Assembly: GCF_001682865.1 (NCBI RefSeq) | Contig: NZ_MAQX01000011.1 | Coordinates: 471,692-535,691 of the forward strand | DNA from: Bacillus sp. FJAT-26390 | GTDB taxonomy: Bacteria > Bacillota > Bacilli > Paenibacillales > Paenibacillaceae | DNA length: 64,000 nucleotides | Direction of reading: 5' to 3' | Shown here: positions 42,135 through 50,567 of the stretch, one piece after another | How the letters are laid out: every line of letters starts with the position of its first letter | How positions within the stretch are numbered: position 1 is the stretch's first letter | Program-made: the position numbers and the translations under genes | The notes under the pieces: model-generated | Told to the model about the DNA's origin: nothing | Seen by the model: only the letters and a program-made list of their open reading frames with translations | The model's database searches: none

Positions 42135-42800
42135 TCATCGTGCGGATTTAGCGATATATACTTTGTACCGTTTACCAATCTCAATTTTCAAAAACCCGAT
42201 GCGCTGATAACTTATGCCTGCTGTCTCCGCAATCTGGCGCAACGTCTTGTGATTCATTAGCCCATGCAACACCCATTGATGCCGCGGTTTCAGCGTTGCT
42301 ATAAATTCCTCGACTATTGGCATCGTGTAATCGTCCGTTGTGCCATGAAGGTTGTAGAAGCCTTCTTTATGATCAGTGTTTGCGACGATGGCATCCGATG
42401 ATATGGCGGAGAGTCTAAGGTACTCAAGTGCCTTCTTTGCCCTGTCGATTGGAACGTTATACTTCTCAGCGATCCACTCAAGCGTTTGCTCTGTCTCCTG
42501 CCGTCTATTAATTGACAATGCTAGGTTGACTACATGTACAGGACTACGAAAGGTTGTCTTCAACGTCAGCTCCCGCATCATGTATCCAAGAATTGTTTTG
42601 TAAGCATAGGTTGAGAACGTGTTCCCCTGAGACTCGTCAAACCGTTCAGCTGCATGCATTAAGCCCATGCTTCCGACTTGAACAAAATCATCATAATCAA
42701 CTAAAGTAGTACGAGTTTTAAACGCCATCTTGGAGGCCAAGTCTTTGACAAGCCCCATATTATCAAGCACTAATTGCTCCTTGTCTTTCGCAAACGTCAT
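42135..42800 (-). CDS. Phage-encoded sigma-70 family factor
   Basis: A protein of 221 residues. Region 2 (about 10-75; VDYDDFVQVGSMGLMHAAER, then TFSTYAYKTILGYMMRE) matches core-binding and -10 recognition. A region 3-like helix set is near 95-130 and region 4 HTH at about 165-215 (LRQIAETAGISYQRIGFLK). It resembles sporulation-type sigma factors. It probably redirects RNA polymerase to phage promoters. Its ATG overlaps the upstream stop (ATGA). Confidence 0.85.
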   Translation of the reverse strand: MTFAKDKEQLVLDNMGLVKDLASKMAFKTRTTLVDYDDFVQVGSMGLMHAAERFDESQGNTFSTYAYKTILGYMMRELTLKTTFRSPVHVVNLALSINRRQETEQTLEWIAEKYNVPIDRAKKALEYLRLSAISSDAIVANTDHKEGFYNLHGTTDDYTMPIVEEFIATLKPRHQWVLHGLMNHKTLRQIAETAGISYQRIGFLKIEIGKRYKVYIAKSAR

Positions 42801-42961
42801 CTTTTAAACAACTCCTTCCCCCGCATTGTTGGCTTGCTGCTTATCCGCTTTTCCCGTCGGAGCAATTCGCCTTGTGCCGCTGCTTTGTCAACCGTCGAAG
42901 CTTTTTCGTCATTAAATGCAATGATTACTAGCTGCGCCCTCGTTGCTTTTCGCCAGTTCAT
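42797..42961 (-). CDS. Small basic protein (54 aa) coupled to the sigma factor
   Basis: Frame MNWRKATRAQLVIIAFNDEK continuing to KPTMRGKELFKR, rich in Lys/Arg. GGGAGGACATTGC precedes the ATG at 42961. Its stop codon overlaps the sigma-factor start, so translation is coupled. Unknown family; possibly a helper of the sigma factor. Confidence 0.6.
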   Translation of the reverse strand: MNWRKATRAQLVIIAFNDEKASTVDKAAAQGELLRREKRISSKPTMRGKELFKR

Positions 42962-43039
42962 GCAATGTCCTCCCGTCGTTTAAAGCTCCTAGAAGCCTGC
43001 TCTTACCTTTCATTTTCGTAACCACCAATTACATTAAGG

Positions 43040-43717
43040 TTAAAATAAAACGCCGACTGTGGGCTTTTCTGTACGCGAGCGAGGCTTCCGTGCTGGCGTC
43101 GTTCCCAAAGCTTTTGCGATAGCCTTCTCTTTCGCCTTTTTCTTTGCTGCGGCCTTGTCTGCTTTCTTCTCGACCATCGGTTTAAGCACCGTCTTTACAA
43201 CCTCATATTGATAATCCGTGAAGTTATGCTCAAGCTCGTACTGTGTCACCGTTGTGGCGTATGCGATTTGTGCCAGCACATAAGCATCTGTAACGTTATT
43301 GCTGGCGTGGTGATAACCCCATATTTCATACACGCCAGCGGCAACCGTCGCTTTGCTATCCATTTTCTTGCCGTCTGCGCCTTTCCTGTGCCGCGATCCA
43401 TCGCAGAACTTCTTGAGCGCTGTTGGTGCTACGTCATGAAACTTTATGTTCCTGCGGTATAGGGCGCCTCTTATGCCGTATGCCAGCCCCCACATAAAGC
43501 CTACGCCTTGCCCTATTGCATTCGTTGCCGGAGACTCGATGCAAATCACATCGTCAGGCAGCAAGTGATCCATAATTTCTTGAATCAGCGTTTCCATGCG
43601 CTTCGGATCAATGTCACCGACTCCCGTCAAATCTTTCTGCTTCATGACGTTTCCGCGCTCGTCCAGAGCTACAAACCCCGTTGTTGATGCTGGGTCTATT
43701 CCTACATACCTTTTCAT
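43040..43717 (-). CDS. RuvC-like Holliday junction resolvase
   Basis: A RNase H-fold protein of 225 residues with acidic residues at GIDPAST (Asp8), ICIESPATN (Glu) and the late Asp in SNNVTDAYVLAQ, the RuvC catalytic set. GKKMDSKATV lies in the DNA-binding region. A Lys/Ala-rich tail follows (about 180-215). It resolves branched replication or recombination DNA before packaging. AGGGGAG precedes ATG 43717. Confidence 0.82.
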   Translation of the reverse strand: MKRYVGIDPASTTGFVALDERGNVMKQKDLTGVGDIDPKRMETLIQEIMDHLLPDDVICIESPATNAIGQGVGFMWGLAYGIRGALYRRNIKFHDVAPTALKKFCDGSRHRKGADGKKMDSKATVAAGVYEIWGYHHASNNVTDAYVLAQIAYATTVTQYELEHNFTDYQYEVVKTVLKPMVEKKADKAAAKKKAKEKAIAKALGTTPARKPRSRTEKPTVGVLF

Positions 43718-43877
43718 TCCACGTCTCCCCTTTGCGAATTACTCCGTCATTCCTTTGCCATGCTGGCATTAAGAAAACCTCACCTATGACCTCTCCTTGC
43801 TCGTTGCGGTGTATCTCCCACGGTAGCGGCTGGAAGATCGGGTCAACGTACCGAACCTTCCGAGGCTCGCGCTTCAC
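43614..43877 (-). CDS. Hypothetical protein overlapping the RuvC-like gene
   Basis: About 87 residues from GTG 43877 (GGAGGGG six bases before). The first about 55 residues look like a real protein (RYVDPIFQPLPWEIHRNEQG). The last 34 codons overlap the RuvC gene in another frame. No family recognised. Confidence 0.45.
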   Translation of the reverse strand: MKREPRKVRYVDPIFQPLPWEIHRNEQGEVIGEVFLMPAWQRNDGVIRKGETWNEKVCRNRPSINNGVCSSGRARKRHEAERFDGSR

Positions 43878-43879
43878 CT

Positions 43880-44104
43880 TCAACCCCTCCGGCGTTGTGA
43901 CTTCGTTTTGCGGTAGCTTAAACGCCTGATTTGTTTACTGCGTATGGCTCTCAACTTTTCAACCTCTAACTGCCAGAGGTGCAGCTCGTTAACTAAAGTT
44001 GTCTTCCCATTCCGCCGACCGATTGAAAGCCAAACCATCTTATCAGGTTTATTCGCCAAGTCTATTCCAAAAACTTTTTCTTTTAACCGTTCAAGAAATC
44101 CCAT
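43880..44104 (-). CDS. Small protein with Walker A-like motif
   Basis: 74 residues: MGFLERLKEKVFGID, then WLSIGRRNGKTTLVNELHLW and a basic tail. GRRNGKTT fits GxxxxGKT, but there is no Walker B or other ATPase part, so it may be a stand-alone fragment of a P-loop protein. Its end supplies the next gene's ribosome binding site. Confidence 0.5.
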   Translation of the reverse strand: MGFLERLKEKVFGIDLANKPDKMVWLSIGRRNGKTTLVNELHLWQLEVEKLRAIRSKQIRRLSYRKTKSQRRRG

Positions 44105-44292
44105 TTACCAACCATCCTTTCGCTATAGTCTCCGAGCAGCTTATCAATGCGGTTGTAAGCCTGCATATATCGCGCTCGTTCTTCATCATCTAGTAGCGGA
44201 TCGCTTAGTTTCTTAGCCCCAGCAACCAAACGCGCAAGCAGTTCTTCATATTCCTGGTATGTCTCGATGCGGTTAGGAAGCGGCTTTGCCAT
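44083..44292 (-). CDS. Hypothetical helical prophage protein (69 aa)
   Basis: All-helical 69-residue protein (TYQEYEELLARLVAGAKKLS, ARYMQAYNRIDKLLGDYSE). ATAGGAGTCACC precedes ATG 44292. It overlaps the dnaB end by 20 bp and the next gene by 22 bp, typical of tight phage gene packing. Confidence 0.55.
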   Translation of the reverse strand: MAKPLPNRIETYQEYEELLARLVAGAKKLSDPLLDDEERARYMQAYNRIDKLLGDYSERMVGKWDFLNG

Positions 44293-45595
44293 GGTGACTC
44301 CTATCTATGTCGATGAATTTTCCTACGTTCTTTTGGAAGACCATCTCCACCGTGCCCGTTCCAACGTTCCGGCCCTTGGCAATGATAAGCTCGACAACGC
44401 CCTTTTTCTGGCTTTCCTTGTCGTAATAGTCGTCCCGGTACAGGAATGTGATAATGTCCGCATCCCGTTCAATACCACCCGATTCCCCAAGGTCGGACAT
44501 CATAGGCCGCTTATCCTGTCGCTTCTCCACATCTCTGCTTAATTGGGATAAGGCGACCACTGTCACGCCGAGCGTCCGGGCGATTAGCTTAAGCTGTCGT
44601 GAAACATATTCGACCTCTTCGCGCCTGCTGCCGAACTTTCGCCCGCCGCCAATGATTTGGATGTAATCGACGTAAACAACAATCGAGTCATGCTTCTTCT
44701 TGAGCTTCTTAACCTCGCCCCGAATGAACTGGACGGTCATGTCCGGCTTATCCGTGATGTATATCGGCAAGCGATCAAGCTCGTCCCGCGCTTCGCTGTA
44801 TCGTTTCCAATCGTCATTGTTGAACATACCGGAACGCATCTTCGTACTATCCAAATGAGCGAGCGCGCATATGAAGCGCTCGGTTACTTGAATCTCTTTC
44901 ATCTCTGCGGAGAAGATCGCAGAAGCTACACCGCCACCTGTTGATGTTCGAATTGCGTCACCGACCATCGCCGCTGTTTTCCCCATTGATGGGCGAGCTG
45001 CGATAACTTCATAATCCCCGACTTGGTGCCCGCCAGTTAAGCGGTCGACTTCCCGGCTTATTGTCTTAGCGCCTGTCATGCCCTTTTTGGTTCGCCGCGC
45101 TTCCAGCTCCTTTGTATGACCGTCGAGGGTCGAACCCATATGTCGAAGCCCAGCGTCCTCATTCTTGATTGCCAACTCTTGCAATTCTTCGAGTTGTGCT
45201 TGTGCTGCGGCAAGCCGTTCCTTGACGTCTATCACGCCCGTTTTCGTTGCTTCGTACATAATCCGAAAAGCTTCTGCTGTCTCTCGCTGTATGTACTCGT
45301 CGCGAATGATTGCTTGGTAACGGTCGAAGTTGTCAACGGTCGGCACCGATCCGGCGAGCTGTGAAAGATACGAAATGCCGCCTATCTTCCCAAGGTTTGC
45401 GCCAGAGCGCTGGGCCATCATGACAAGATCAATCGTTCCCTCAACTTCGTAGTTGTCGATCAATGTTTCGAGAATGAGCTTATGACGTTCGTCCGCTGCC
45501 ATCTCTGACGGTTGAATATAAAGATCGTCAGTACGTTCGGGCGTTTGGATCAATGCGCCGAGCACCGCTTGCTCAGCTTGCAGGAGTGCGTTCAT
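44273..45595 (-). CDS. dnaB: Replicative DNA helicase (DnaB family)
   Basis: A protein of 440 residues. The N-terminal DnaB domain (NALLQAEQAVLGALIQ) is followed by a linker and the RecA-like ATPase, with Walker A ARPSMGKTAAM (about residue 200), Walker B IVVYVDYIQII and DLGESGGIERDADIITFLYR. It unwinds the phage replication fork. Its ATG overlaps the stop of the loader gene by four bases. Initiator, loader and helicase form one cluster. Confidence 0.92.
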   Translation of the reverse strand: MNALLQAEQAVLGALIQTPERTDDLYIQPSEMAADERHKLILETLIDNYEVEGTIDLVMMAQRSGANLGKIGGISYLSQLAGSVPTVDNFDRYQAIIRDEYIQRETAEAFRIMYEATKTGVIDVKERLAAAQAQLEELQELAIKNEDAGLRHMGSTLDGHTKELEARRTKKGMTGAKTISREVDRLTGGHQVGDYEVIAARPSMGKTAAMVGDAIRTSTGGGVASAIFSAEMKEIQVTERFICALAHLDSTKMRSGMFNNDDWKRYSEARDELDRLPIYITDKPDMTVQFIRGEVKKLKKKHDSIVVYVDYIQIIGGGRKFGSRREEVEYVSRQLKLIARTLGVTVVALSQLSRDVEKRQDKRPMMSDLGESGGIERDADIITFLYRDDYYDKESQKKGVVELIIAKGRNVGTGTVEMVFQKNVGKFIDIDRSHHGKAAS

Positions 45596-45936
45596 TCTTT
45601 AGCACCTCGTTTCCGTTGCAGCAATTCCTTCGGCGGGTCTACTGCATCCCGTTCCCATTGGTCGAGCTGGTCAAGGCGTTCAGAGGCTTCCAGCAATAAC
45701 AGCTCGCCGTGCGTTGTGCTGTCCGGCTCCGCTCTCATGATGTCGGCTATCGTCGGGAAGAAGGTCGACGAACTGATATGACGATGTAAATTCCGCAGCG
45801 CCGTTTCTCCATCAAAGATGGCAAGCATCTCTAACCATGGCTGGAATAAGTGAGGGCTTTGCCGAAAGTTCGGCGCGCTATTCGGGTAAGCCGCTGCCGC
45901 CTTCGTCAATAGCAAGGTTATCTGCTGCCTGTCCAA
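45592..45936 (-). CDS. Helicase loader/inhibitor, G39P-like
   Basis: About 114 residues from TTG 45936 (GGGGGTG upstream). The order DRQQITLLLTKAAAAYPNS, LFQPWLEMLAIFDGETALRN and SSTFFPTIADIMRAE matches the G39P-type phage helicase loader pattern (TKxxAAYP...WxxML...FPPTIAEI). It would deliver DnaB to the initiator-bound origin. A longer frame to 46158 overlaps the initiator gene and is not needed. Confidence 0.7.
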   Translation of the reverse strand: MDRQQITLLLTKAAAAYPNSAPNFRQSPHLFQPWLEMLAIFDGETALRNLHRHISSSTFFPTIADIMRAEPDSTTHGELLLLEASERLDQLDQWERDAVDPPKELLQRKRGAKE

Positions 45937-46765
45937 GCCGTTCACCCCCGCCAAATTGTTCTCTGAAAAATTCCATGTTGTCGTCGAACTTAGTAGCCTT
46001 GCCCGCTGCCAATCCTTCGGGATCGACTTCCCAATAGTCCACATACCTTTTCTGATTGAGGTATGTTGAAGGATGGGGTATAAAGTTGACCTTTGTATCC
46101 AGAAGCTTGCACGTCTCTGCATAATTAACCGTATTGCTGATAATGCGCTCCGGGTCAAAGCTCTTTTCCCTGGACAGTTTCGTCCATGCTTTTAAGGCTG
46201 CTTGCTTAGAAATCCTTCTTGGATATACAGAGTAGAAATAATCAAAATAATCAAACGCTGGTGTATTATCTTTAAAGATTATCTTTAAAGATTTAATATC
46301 TTTATTTGGGGTCACTATTGCACCCCTCAAAGTAAGGTCTAGAGGGTCAGTGTTGCACCCCTCTAGAGGGTCACTATCGGAACCCTCAAAACTTAATTGT
46401 TGAGGGTCACTATCGGAACCCTCAAAGTTACCTTTAGCAGCCATTGCCACGCCCTCCCATTCGTCGTAATTCTTATTGAAAGCAAGCTTGCGAGCGTCTT
46501 TATTCGTGGCCTCTTTTGTCACGATTAAAACTTTTGCTTCTATTAGATAGCCAAGCTCCTTCTTCATCGTTCCGCGAGATAGCCCCGTCGCTTCCTGTAG
46601 ATAAGTAAGAGCTAATGCGTGATCCTTCCGCTTGTACCCGTAAGTCATGCGCCAAACCTTCATAATGATTCGCAATTGAGCGCCGTTGAAATTGAAACGG
46701 CATATGTTGTCGAGTATTTCGTGAGCAATAACGGTATAGCCGTTCTCCTTCTGCGGTTTCGCCAT
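45878..46765 (-). CDS. Phage replication initiator (replisome organiser, O-like)
   Basis: A protein of 295 residues. The N-terminal winged helix (about 10-95; FNFNGAQLRIIMKVWRMTYG, LQEATGLSRGTMKKELGYLI) is of the phage Rep_O/replisome-organiser type. The middle (about 115-155) is low complexity because it encodes DNA iterons (FEGSDSDP twice). The C-terminal domain (about 170-260; FYSVYPRRISKQAALKAWTK) probably recruits loader and helicase. It should bind the repeats in its own gene to start replication. Confidence 0.85.
   Translation of the reverse strand: MAKPQKENGYTVIAHEILDNICRFNFNGAQLRIIMKVWRMTYGYKRKDHALALTYLQEATGLSRGTMKKELGYLIEAKVLIVTKEATNKDARKLAFNKNYDEWEGVAMAAKGNFEGSDSDPQQLSFEGSDSDPLEGCNTDPLDLTLRGAIVTPNKDIKSLKIIFKDNTPAFDYFDYFYSVYPRRISKQAALKAWTKLSREKSFDPERIISNTVNYAETCKLLDTKVNFIPHPSTYLNQKRYVDYWEVDPEGLAAGKATKFDDNMEFFREQFGGGERLGQAADNLAIDEGGSGLPE
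46268..46423. other. Probable phage replication origin: iterons plus AT-rich unwinding region
   Basis: Four related 21-22 bp units of the form GAGGGT-N10-ACCCTC (46308-46328, 46342-46363, 46366-46387, 46402-46423) lie inside the initiator gene. Units 3 and 4 are identical and each is itself an inverted repeat. On their left is an AT-rich tract with two copies of the palindrome ATCTTTAAAGAT (46268-46307). This arrangement is that of lambda-type origins. Confidence 0.75.
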
Positions 46766-46774
46766 TGCTGCACC

Positions 46775-47365
46775 TTACGCGTTTTCGGCGTGGAACTTGG
46801 TCACAAAGTCGGTTACTTTATTCGCTAAATCTTCATGGAGTTGTGGTTCGGCGGGATCACTCCACCATTTCATAACAAGCCCGTAAACACCCTCCCGCAG
46901 CCGTTCCTCTTTCGACTTCTCGACCGTGTAGCCATTAATCATGGCAGTTGCGATTAAATTGCAATCCACATGAGAGTTAACCCAATGCCATGTGCGAGGA
47001 GAAATCCCCGCATTATGAACAAAATCATGAATAGCGCTGTAGAACATTCCTCGATTAGCTTTTAATCGAGCTTTTATATCGTCCGCAACGTACTGTGGCA
47101 GCACAACCTTTGCAGGCGCCTCATGCTTCTTGATCAATTCCAACATAGACATGTTTTCTTTTTGAAGCTGCGCGACGTTCTCCGTCAGCCGATCCACATT
47201 CTTTTCTGATTGCCCAAACTTGGCAACAACCTCATGCAGCTCGCTTTCGATTGCTTCAACATGACCGATAAGCCCTTTAACAAGCACGCTGCCACTTTCA
47301 TAGCAGCCATCTTCCATCACACGTCTTTTTACTAAATGAAAATCCCGATCCTTCATGCGTCCCAT
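46775..47365 (-). CDS. Hypothetical prophage protein, DUF1642-like
   Basis: A protein of 196 residues. A coiled-coil covers about 35-80 (IESELHEVVAKFGQSEKNVD and RLTENVAQLQKENMSML). The second half has VVLPQYVADDIKARLK and a closing ATAMINGYTVEKSKEERL motif recalling DUF1642 phage proteins. Function unknown. It directly follows the MBL-fold gene and precedes the initiator. Confidence 0.55.
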   Translation of the reverse strand: MGRMKDRDFHLVKRRVMEDGCYESGSVLVKGLIGHVEAIESELHEVVAKFGQSEKNVDRLTENVAQLQKENMSMLELIKKHEAPAKVVLPQYVADDIKARLKANRGMFYSAIHDFVHNAGISPRTWHWVNSHVDCNLIATAMINGYTVEKSKEERLREGVYGLVMKWWSDPAEPQLHEDLANKVTDFVTKFHAENA

Positions 47366-48115
47366 TTATACGACCTCCAAATGATAATGATTGCCTTCGA
47401 TAAAACCTTTCGCCTTCAATGTTCGCTTAACTGTAGCAAGCGCCAGCGCTGGCATATTGTTGTTACTGCTCATGTGGGTTAGTAAGATTCGTTCACCTTT
47501 ACCGCGCACCAGCAGCGCCAGAGCAGCTGCGGCAGCTTCGTTTGACAAATGTCCTGTATCGCTCAGTACCCGACGCTTCAAGTCGTCATGATATGGGCCA
47601 TCGTTCACCATATCAATATCGTGATTGCACTCGAAGACATAGACGCTGCTGTCCATCATGGCCCCGATCATCTCACCCGTTACCTTGCCCGTATCCATTA
47701 GGACGCTCACCTTTTCGCCGTTATAGTCGGTGACTGTATAGCCGACAGGCTCAAAAGCGTCGTGATGGACAGTGAAGCTATTGACGAAAAGGAATGATTC
47801 CGAGAAGACGTCAAACCCAATCGGGCCGCTTACATCTTTACCGCTTTCCAGCCTGTCCAGCGCCTTAAGCGTCCCCTCGCTGGCATAGACAGGAATCTTG
47901 TACTTGTCCGCAAACGCTACACCCTTACAATGGTCTTTATGCTCATGAGTGATAAACACACCATCTATCTTGGTCGGGTCAATGCCGTTTTCGACTAGGA
48001 TTTTTTCGACCTTCGTCTTAGGTAAACCAATGTCTATCAGCACGCTTGTTTGTTCATTTCCGATCCATACGCAGTTAGCTTCCGAGCCGGACGCGAGAAC
48101 CTTGACGTTCATCAT
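47366..48115 (-). CDS. MBL-fold metallo-hydrolase (YycJ/WalJ-like)
   Basis: A protein of 249 residues of the metallo-beta-lactamase fold. ASGSEANCVWIG, then metal ligands in ITHEHKDHCKG, Asp in LMDTGKVTG, His in VFECNHDIDM and HLSNEAAAAAL match the YycJ/WalJ branch, whose Bacillus member is reported as a 5'-3' exonuclease. It overlaps the Bet/RecT gene by four bases, so it may be the exonuclease partner of that annealing protein (inference). No classical lambda-type exonuclease is present. Confidence 0.8.
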   Translation of the reverse strand: MMNVKVLASGSEANCVWIGNEQTSVLIDIGLPKTKVEKILVENGIDPTKIDGVFITHEHKDHCKGVAFADKYKIPVYASEGTLKALDRLESGKDVSGPIGFDVFSESFLFVNSFTVHHDAFEPVGYTVTDYNGEKVSVLMDTGKVTGEMIGAMMDSSVYVFECNHDIDMVNDGPYHDDLKRRVLSDTGHLSNEAAAAALALLVRGKGERILLTHMSSNNNMPALALATVKRTLKAKGFIEGNHYHLEVV

Positions 48116-49026
48116 TCTATTGGCTCAAGGCCGTCGTTCTCTTTTGCTTCTTCCACCTTGATCAACAGCGTTTTGAGAATTCCTTTAAGCTCGGCAAGTG
48201 TGTGTTTGTCTTTCTTCGGCGCGTATTCGGTAGCGAGAATTTTTTTCTGCTCATCCTTATTCGTGACGCCTAACGTTCTGAAAGCTCGTACAATATCGCC
48301 CATGACGATTACCATATCATTCACTTGTGCGGCTGGCGGCTTTTCTTCTTCCGGCTGCCCCCGTTCCGGCTCTAGCTCTTTAATAGGTTCCGAAGGCGGC
48401 GTAATGTCGCGGCGATCATACGGGCTTACATTGTCGATTGTTTCCCCCTGTCCGGCTGCTTCGTCTTCGGCTACCTCGATACCGAATTGACGTTTAAACG
48501 CCCGCTTGATTGCGTGTTTCACGATCATATCGTCGTAATAGTTCTTCCACATTTCACCGTTGCGACCCTTAAGCAAATGTTCGACTTGATCGTTAGTGAT
48601 GATAACCGCCATATCTGGCGCATTGTCACGGTAGGCCACACAATAAGCGCCGATCGTCTTCCCGCGTTGCAAGGTTTTGATTTTGTGAACTGGCTCACCC
48701 GTAATCATGTCAATTTCGAACTCATCGTTTTCCTTGACCTCAGAAGCGCGGAAGCCTTTGTATTGTGGGTTTTTCTTTGCAAGGGCTACGATACCCTCGA
48801 CGGCTATTTGAATGCTCATTACAGGGCCGTCTTTGCCGTTGTAAGTAATGCAATAGATTTGATTAAGGAATGGATTAAGGCCGGAGCTTACGCACGTTTG
48901 GACGAAAAGCGCAAATTGCTCATTGCTTGTACCCTTTGCGATTGTGCCTTTAATTGTGTCTAACTCGGTTTGCGTAAAGCTTCCGACAAGAGCCTGTGTA
49001 TTGCTTGCTGCCAATTGATTTGTCAT
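48112..49026 (-). CDS. Phage single-strand annealing protein (Bet/RecT)
   Basis: A protein of 304 residues from ATG 49026 (GGAGG ten bases upstream). The conserved core covers about 5-190: NEQFALFVQTCVSSGLNPFL, NQIYCITYNGKDG and VMSIQIAVEGIVALAKKNP. The rest is an acidic, Pro-rich linker and helical tail. It anneals single strands in phage recombination. Its start overlaps the ATPase stop (TAATG), so ATPase, Bet and MBL hydrolase are translated as a unit. Confidence 0.87.
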   Translation of the reverse strand: MTNQLAASNTQALVGSFTQTELDTIKGTIAKGTSNEQFALFVQTCVSSGLNPFLNQIYCITYNGKDGPVMSIQIAVEGIVALAKKNPQYKGFRASEVKENDEFEIDMITGEPVHKIKTLQRGKTIGAYCVAYRDNAPDMAVIITNDQVEHLLKGRNGEMWKNYYDDMIVKHAIKRAFKRQFGIEVAEDEAAGQGETIDNVSPYDRRDITPPSEPIKELEPERGQPEEEKPPAAQVNDMVIVMGDIVRAFRTLGVTNKDEQKKILATEYAPKKDKHTLAELKGILKTLLIKVEEAKENDGLEPIE

Positions 49027-50549
49027 TAATTTTCGACCTCCGTTATGGTTAATGGTTGATCCGCGACACGGCACTCAATGAGCTGGCCTAGCGGCTGCTT
49101 GTATTTCAGGATGCTTTCGGCATTATCCAAGAACATAGGAGCCGCGATGCCGCTTTGTTTTGTAAGTACTTCAACCAGCTCCAAGCCTGCTTTCACGCTC
49201 TCAGCTCTCGACAGTTTGCGGAATGGCTTCCCGTCCTGGTAGACCTCGAAGAATGGCTTGTCTGTCCCGTCAGCGTTGTACTGCTTAAGTTCAAGCTTGA
49301 GAGTTGGGAATAACTCTGCGATCTTTGCCGCCATTAGATGGGCTTCCGCAGCCTTAAACGACTTGATTGCTTCTAGGATCAACACGGATTCATTGTGACT
49401 GTCACGGGCCTCCTGCTCTTGCTTCTCTGCTGCTGCGAGCTTTGCAACTAGTCCAGCTTGTTCATTCAGCTTTGTTATTTGATTTTTAATATCGTGCCGT
49501 TTGTTGTGAAGAGCTTGGAAATCCGTCGGGTCTGGATCGGGAATAACGAGTTCGTCCAGCTGCTTTTTTAATTCTTTATGCTTGTCAACGAGTTCGGCAT
49601 AAGCAGTCTTTATATTCGTTAATTCAGCTTCAATATGAAGGTGGACATTATTTTTCGTTTCCTCATTAAGAGGTTGTTTGCAGGCTTCGCACTCTTCTGC
49701 AATTGGCGTCCCTTTCACCTTTGCATGATGTTGCCTCATAGCATCGGCTTTGAACTTCACGCCTTCAATATCGTTCTGTAGTTTGTTATATGATTGTTGT
49801 GCAATGGCGTTTGCGTGATCTCTTTTGTCAGCTTCTTCTAACTCTTTTTCAACGGCAGTGAGTTCGGCTGTAAACTTTTCGATAGCATCCTTGTCCACGT
49901 TCGGAGCTTGGTTGACATCATCACGAATCGCCTTGACTGTGCCGGATAGGATTAGCGTCTGCTTGTCCTGCCTGTTCTTGTTGTCGCGGTGCTTCGCTTC
50001 AAGATCCGCGAGCTTTGTCTTCTTTAGCAGGGGTGTGAGTGTGTCGAGATACAAATTAGAAAGTTGTTGCAGCACGGTTTTTTCAGTCGGCGGCGTCACG
50101 TGCTTTAGAAGCTGTGCTCTTTGTTCCTCCCACTTCTGTGTGAAGAAGTAAAGCGGATTAAATAAGGACAGGAAAAGCGATTTGTCGAACAATGATTCGA
50201 TAACTTCTTTGAAGATCGTCGCTTTCTGCGGAACGTCGTTGATGTAGTAAAGCATGCTGCCGTTTTCGATCATGCGAGTAATTCGCGTTTCCTTTTGGTC
50301 AACCGACAGTAGTAAGTGAACTTCGACGCGATCGTACTCATAGTTGGTCGGCTCTGGCGACAGCGCCTTAATTAACGTGTTGCCCAGCGTATCAACGCCG
50401 TACAGCGCCCATGTGATAGCTTCACCGATGGATGATTTGCCAGCGCCGTTTTTTCCGAGGATGCGAGTTATTTCATGAAGCGCGAATGTGTTAACTCCTT
50501 TGTAACTTTTGAAGTTCTTAAGCGTTAGTTCAGGTATGGAAATTTTCAT
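49026..50549 (-). CDS. SbcC/RecF-like AAA ATPase
   Basis: A protein of 507 residues. Walker A is near the N-terminus (RILGKNGAGKSSIGEAITWA). Two coiled-coil arms flank a CEACKQPLNEE zinc-hook-like turn, of which only one CxxC is seen. The C-terminal lobe carries a signature-like KLSRAESVKAGLELVEVL and Walker B MFLDNAES. The layout is like SMC/SbcC proteins. It probably organises DNA ends for the Bet/MBL recombination module. Confidence 0.82.
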   Translation of the reverse strand: MKISIPELTLKNFKSYKGVNTFALHEITRILGKNGAGKSSIGEAITWALYGVDTLGNTLIKALSPEPTNYEYDRVEVHLLLSVDQKETRITRMIENGSMLYYINDVPQKATIFKEVIESLFDKSLFLSLFNPLYFFTQKWEEQRAQLLKHVTPPTEKTVLQQLSNLYLDTLTPLLKKTKLADLEAKHRDNKNRQDKQTLILSGTVKAIRDDVNQAPNVDKDAIEKFTAELTAVEKELEEADKRDHANAIAQQSYNKLQNDIEGVKFKADAMRQHHAKVKGTPIAEECEACKQPLNEETKNNVHLHIEAELTNIKTAYAELVDKHKELKKQLDELVIPDPDPTDFQALHNKRHDIKNQITKLNEQAGLVAKLAAAEKQEQEARDSHNESVLILEAIKSFKAAEAHLMAAKIAELFPTLKLELKQYNADGTDKPFFEVYQDGKPFRKLSRAESVKAGLELVEVLTKQSGIAAPMFLDNAESILKYKQPLGQLIECRVADQPLTITEVEN

Positions 50550-50567
50550 TGTCGTGGATACCTCCGA

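Noticed and set aside
42915..43013. 33-codon frame starting MKGKSRLLGALND
   Set aside because: It overlaps the 54-aa gene in another frame and has a weaker start; the 54-aa gene is better supported.
45937..46158. N-terminal extension of the helicase loader to 46158
   Set aside because: It lies inside the initiator gene in another frame and resembles no loader; TTG 45936 has a proper ribosome binding site.
46308..46423. CRISPR array
   Set aside because: Only four units with gaps of 13, 2 and 14 bp, lying inside a coding gene; these are iterons.
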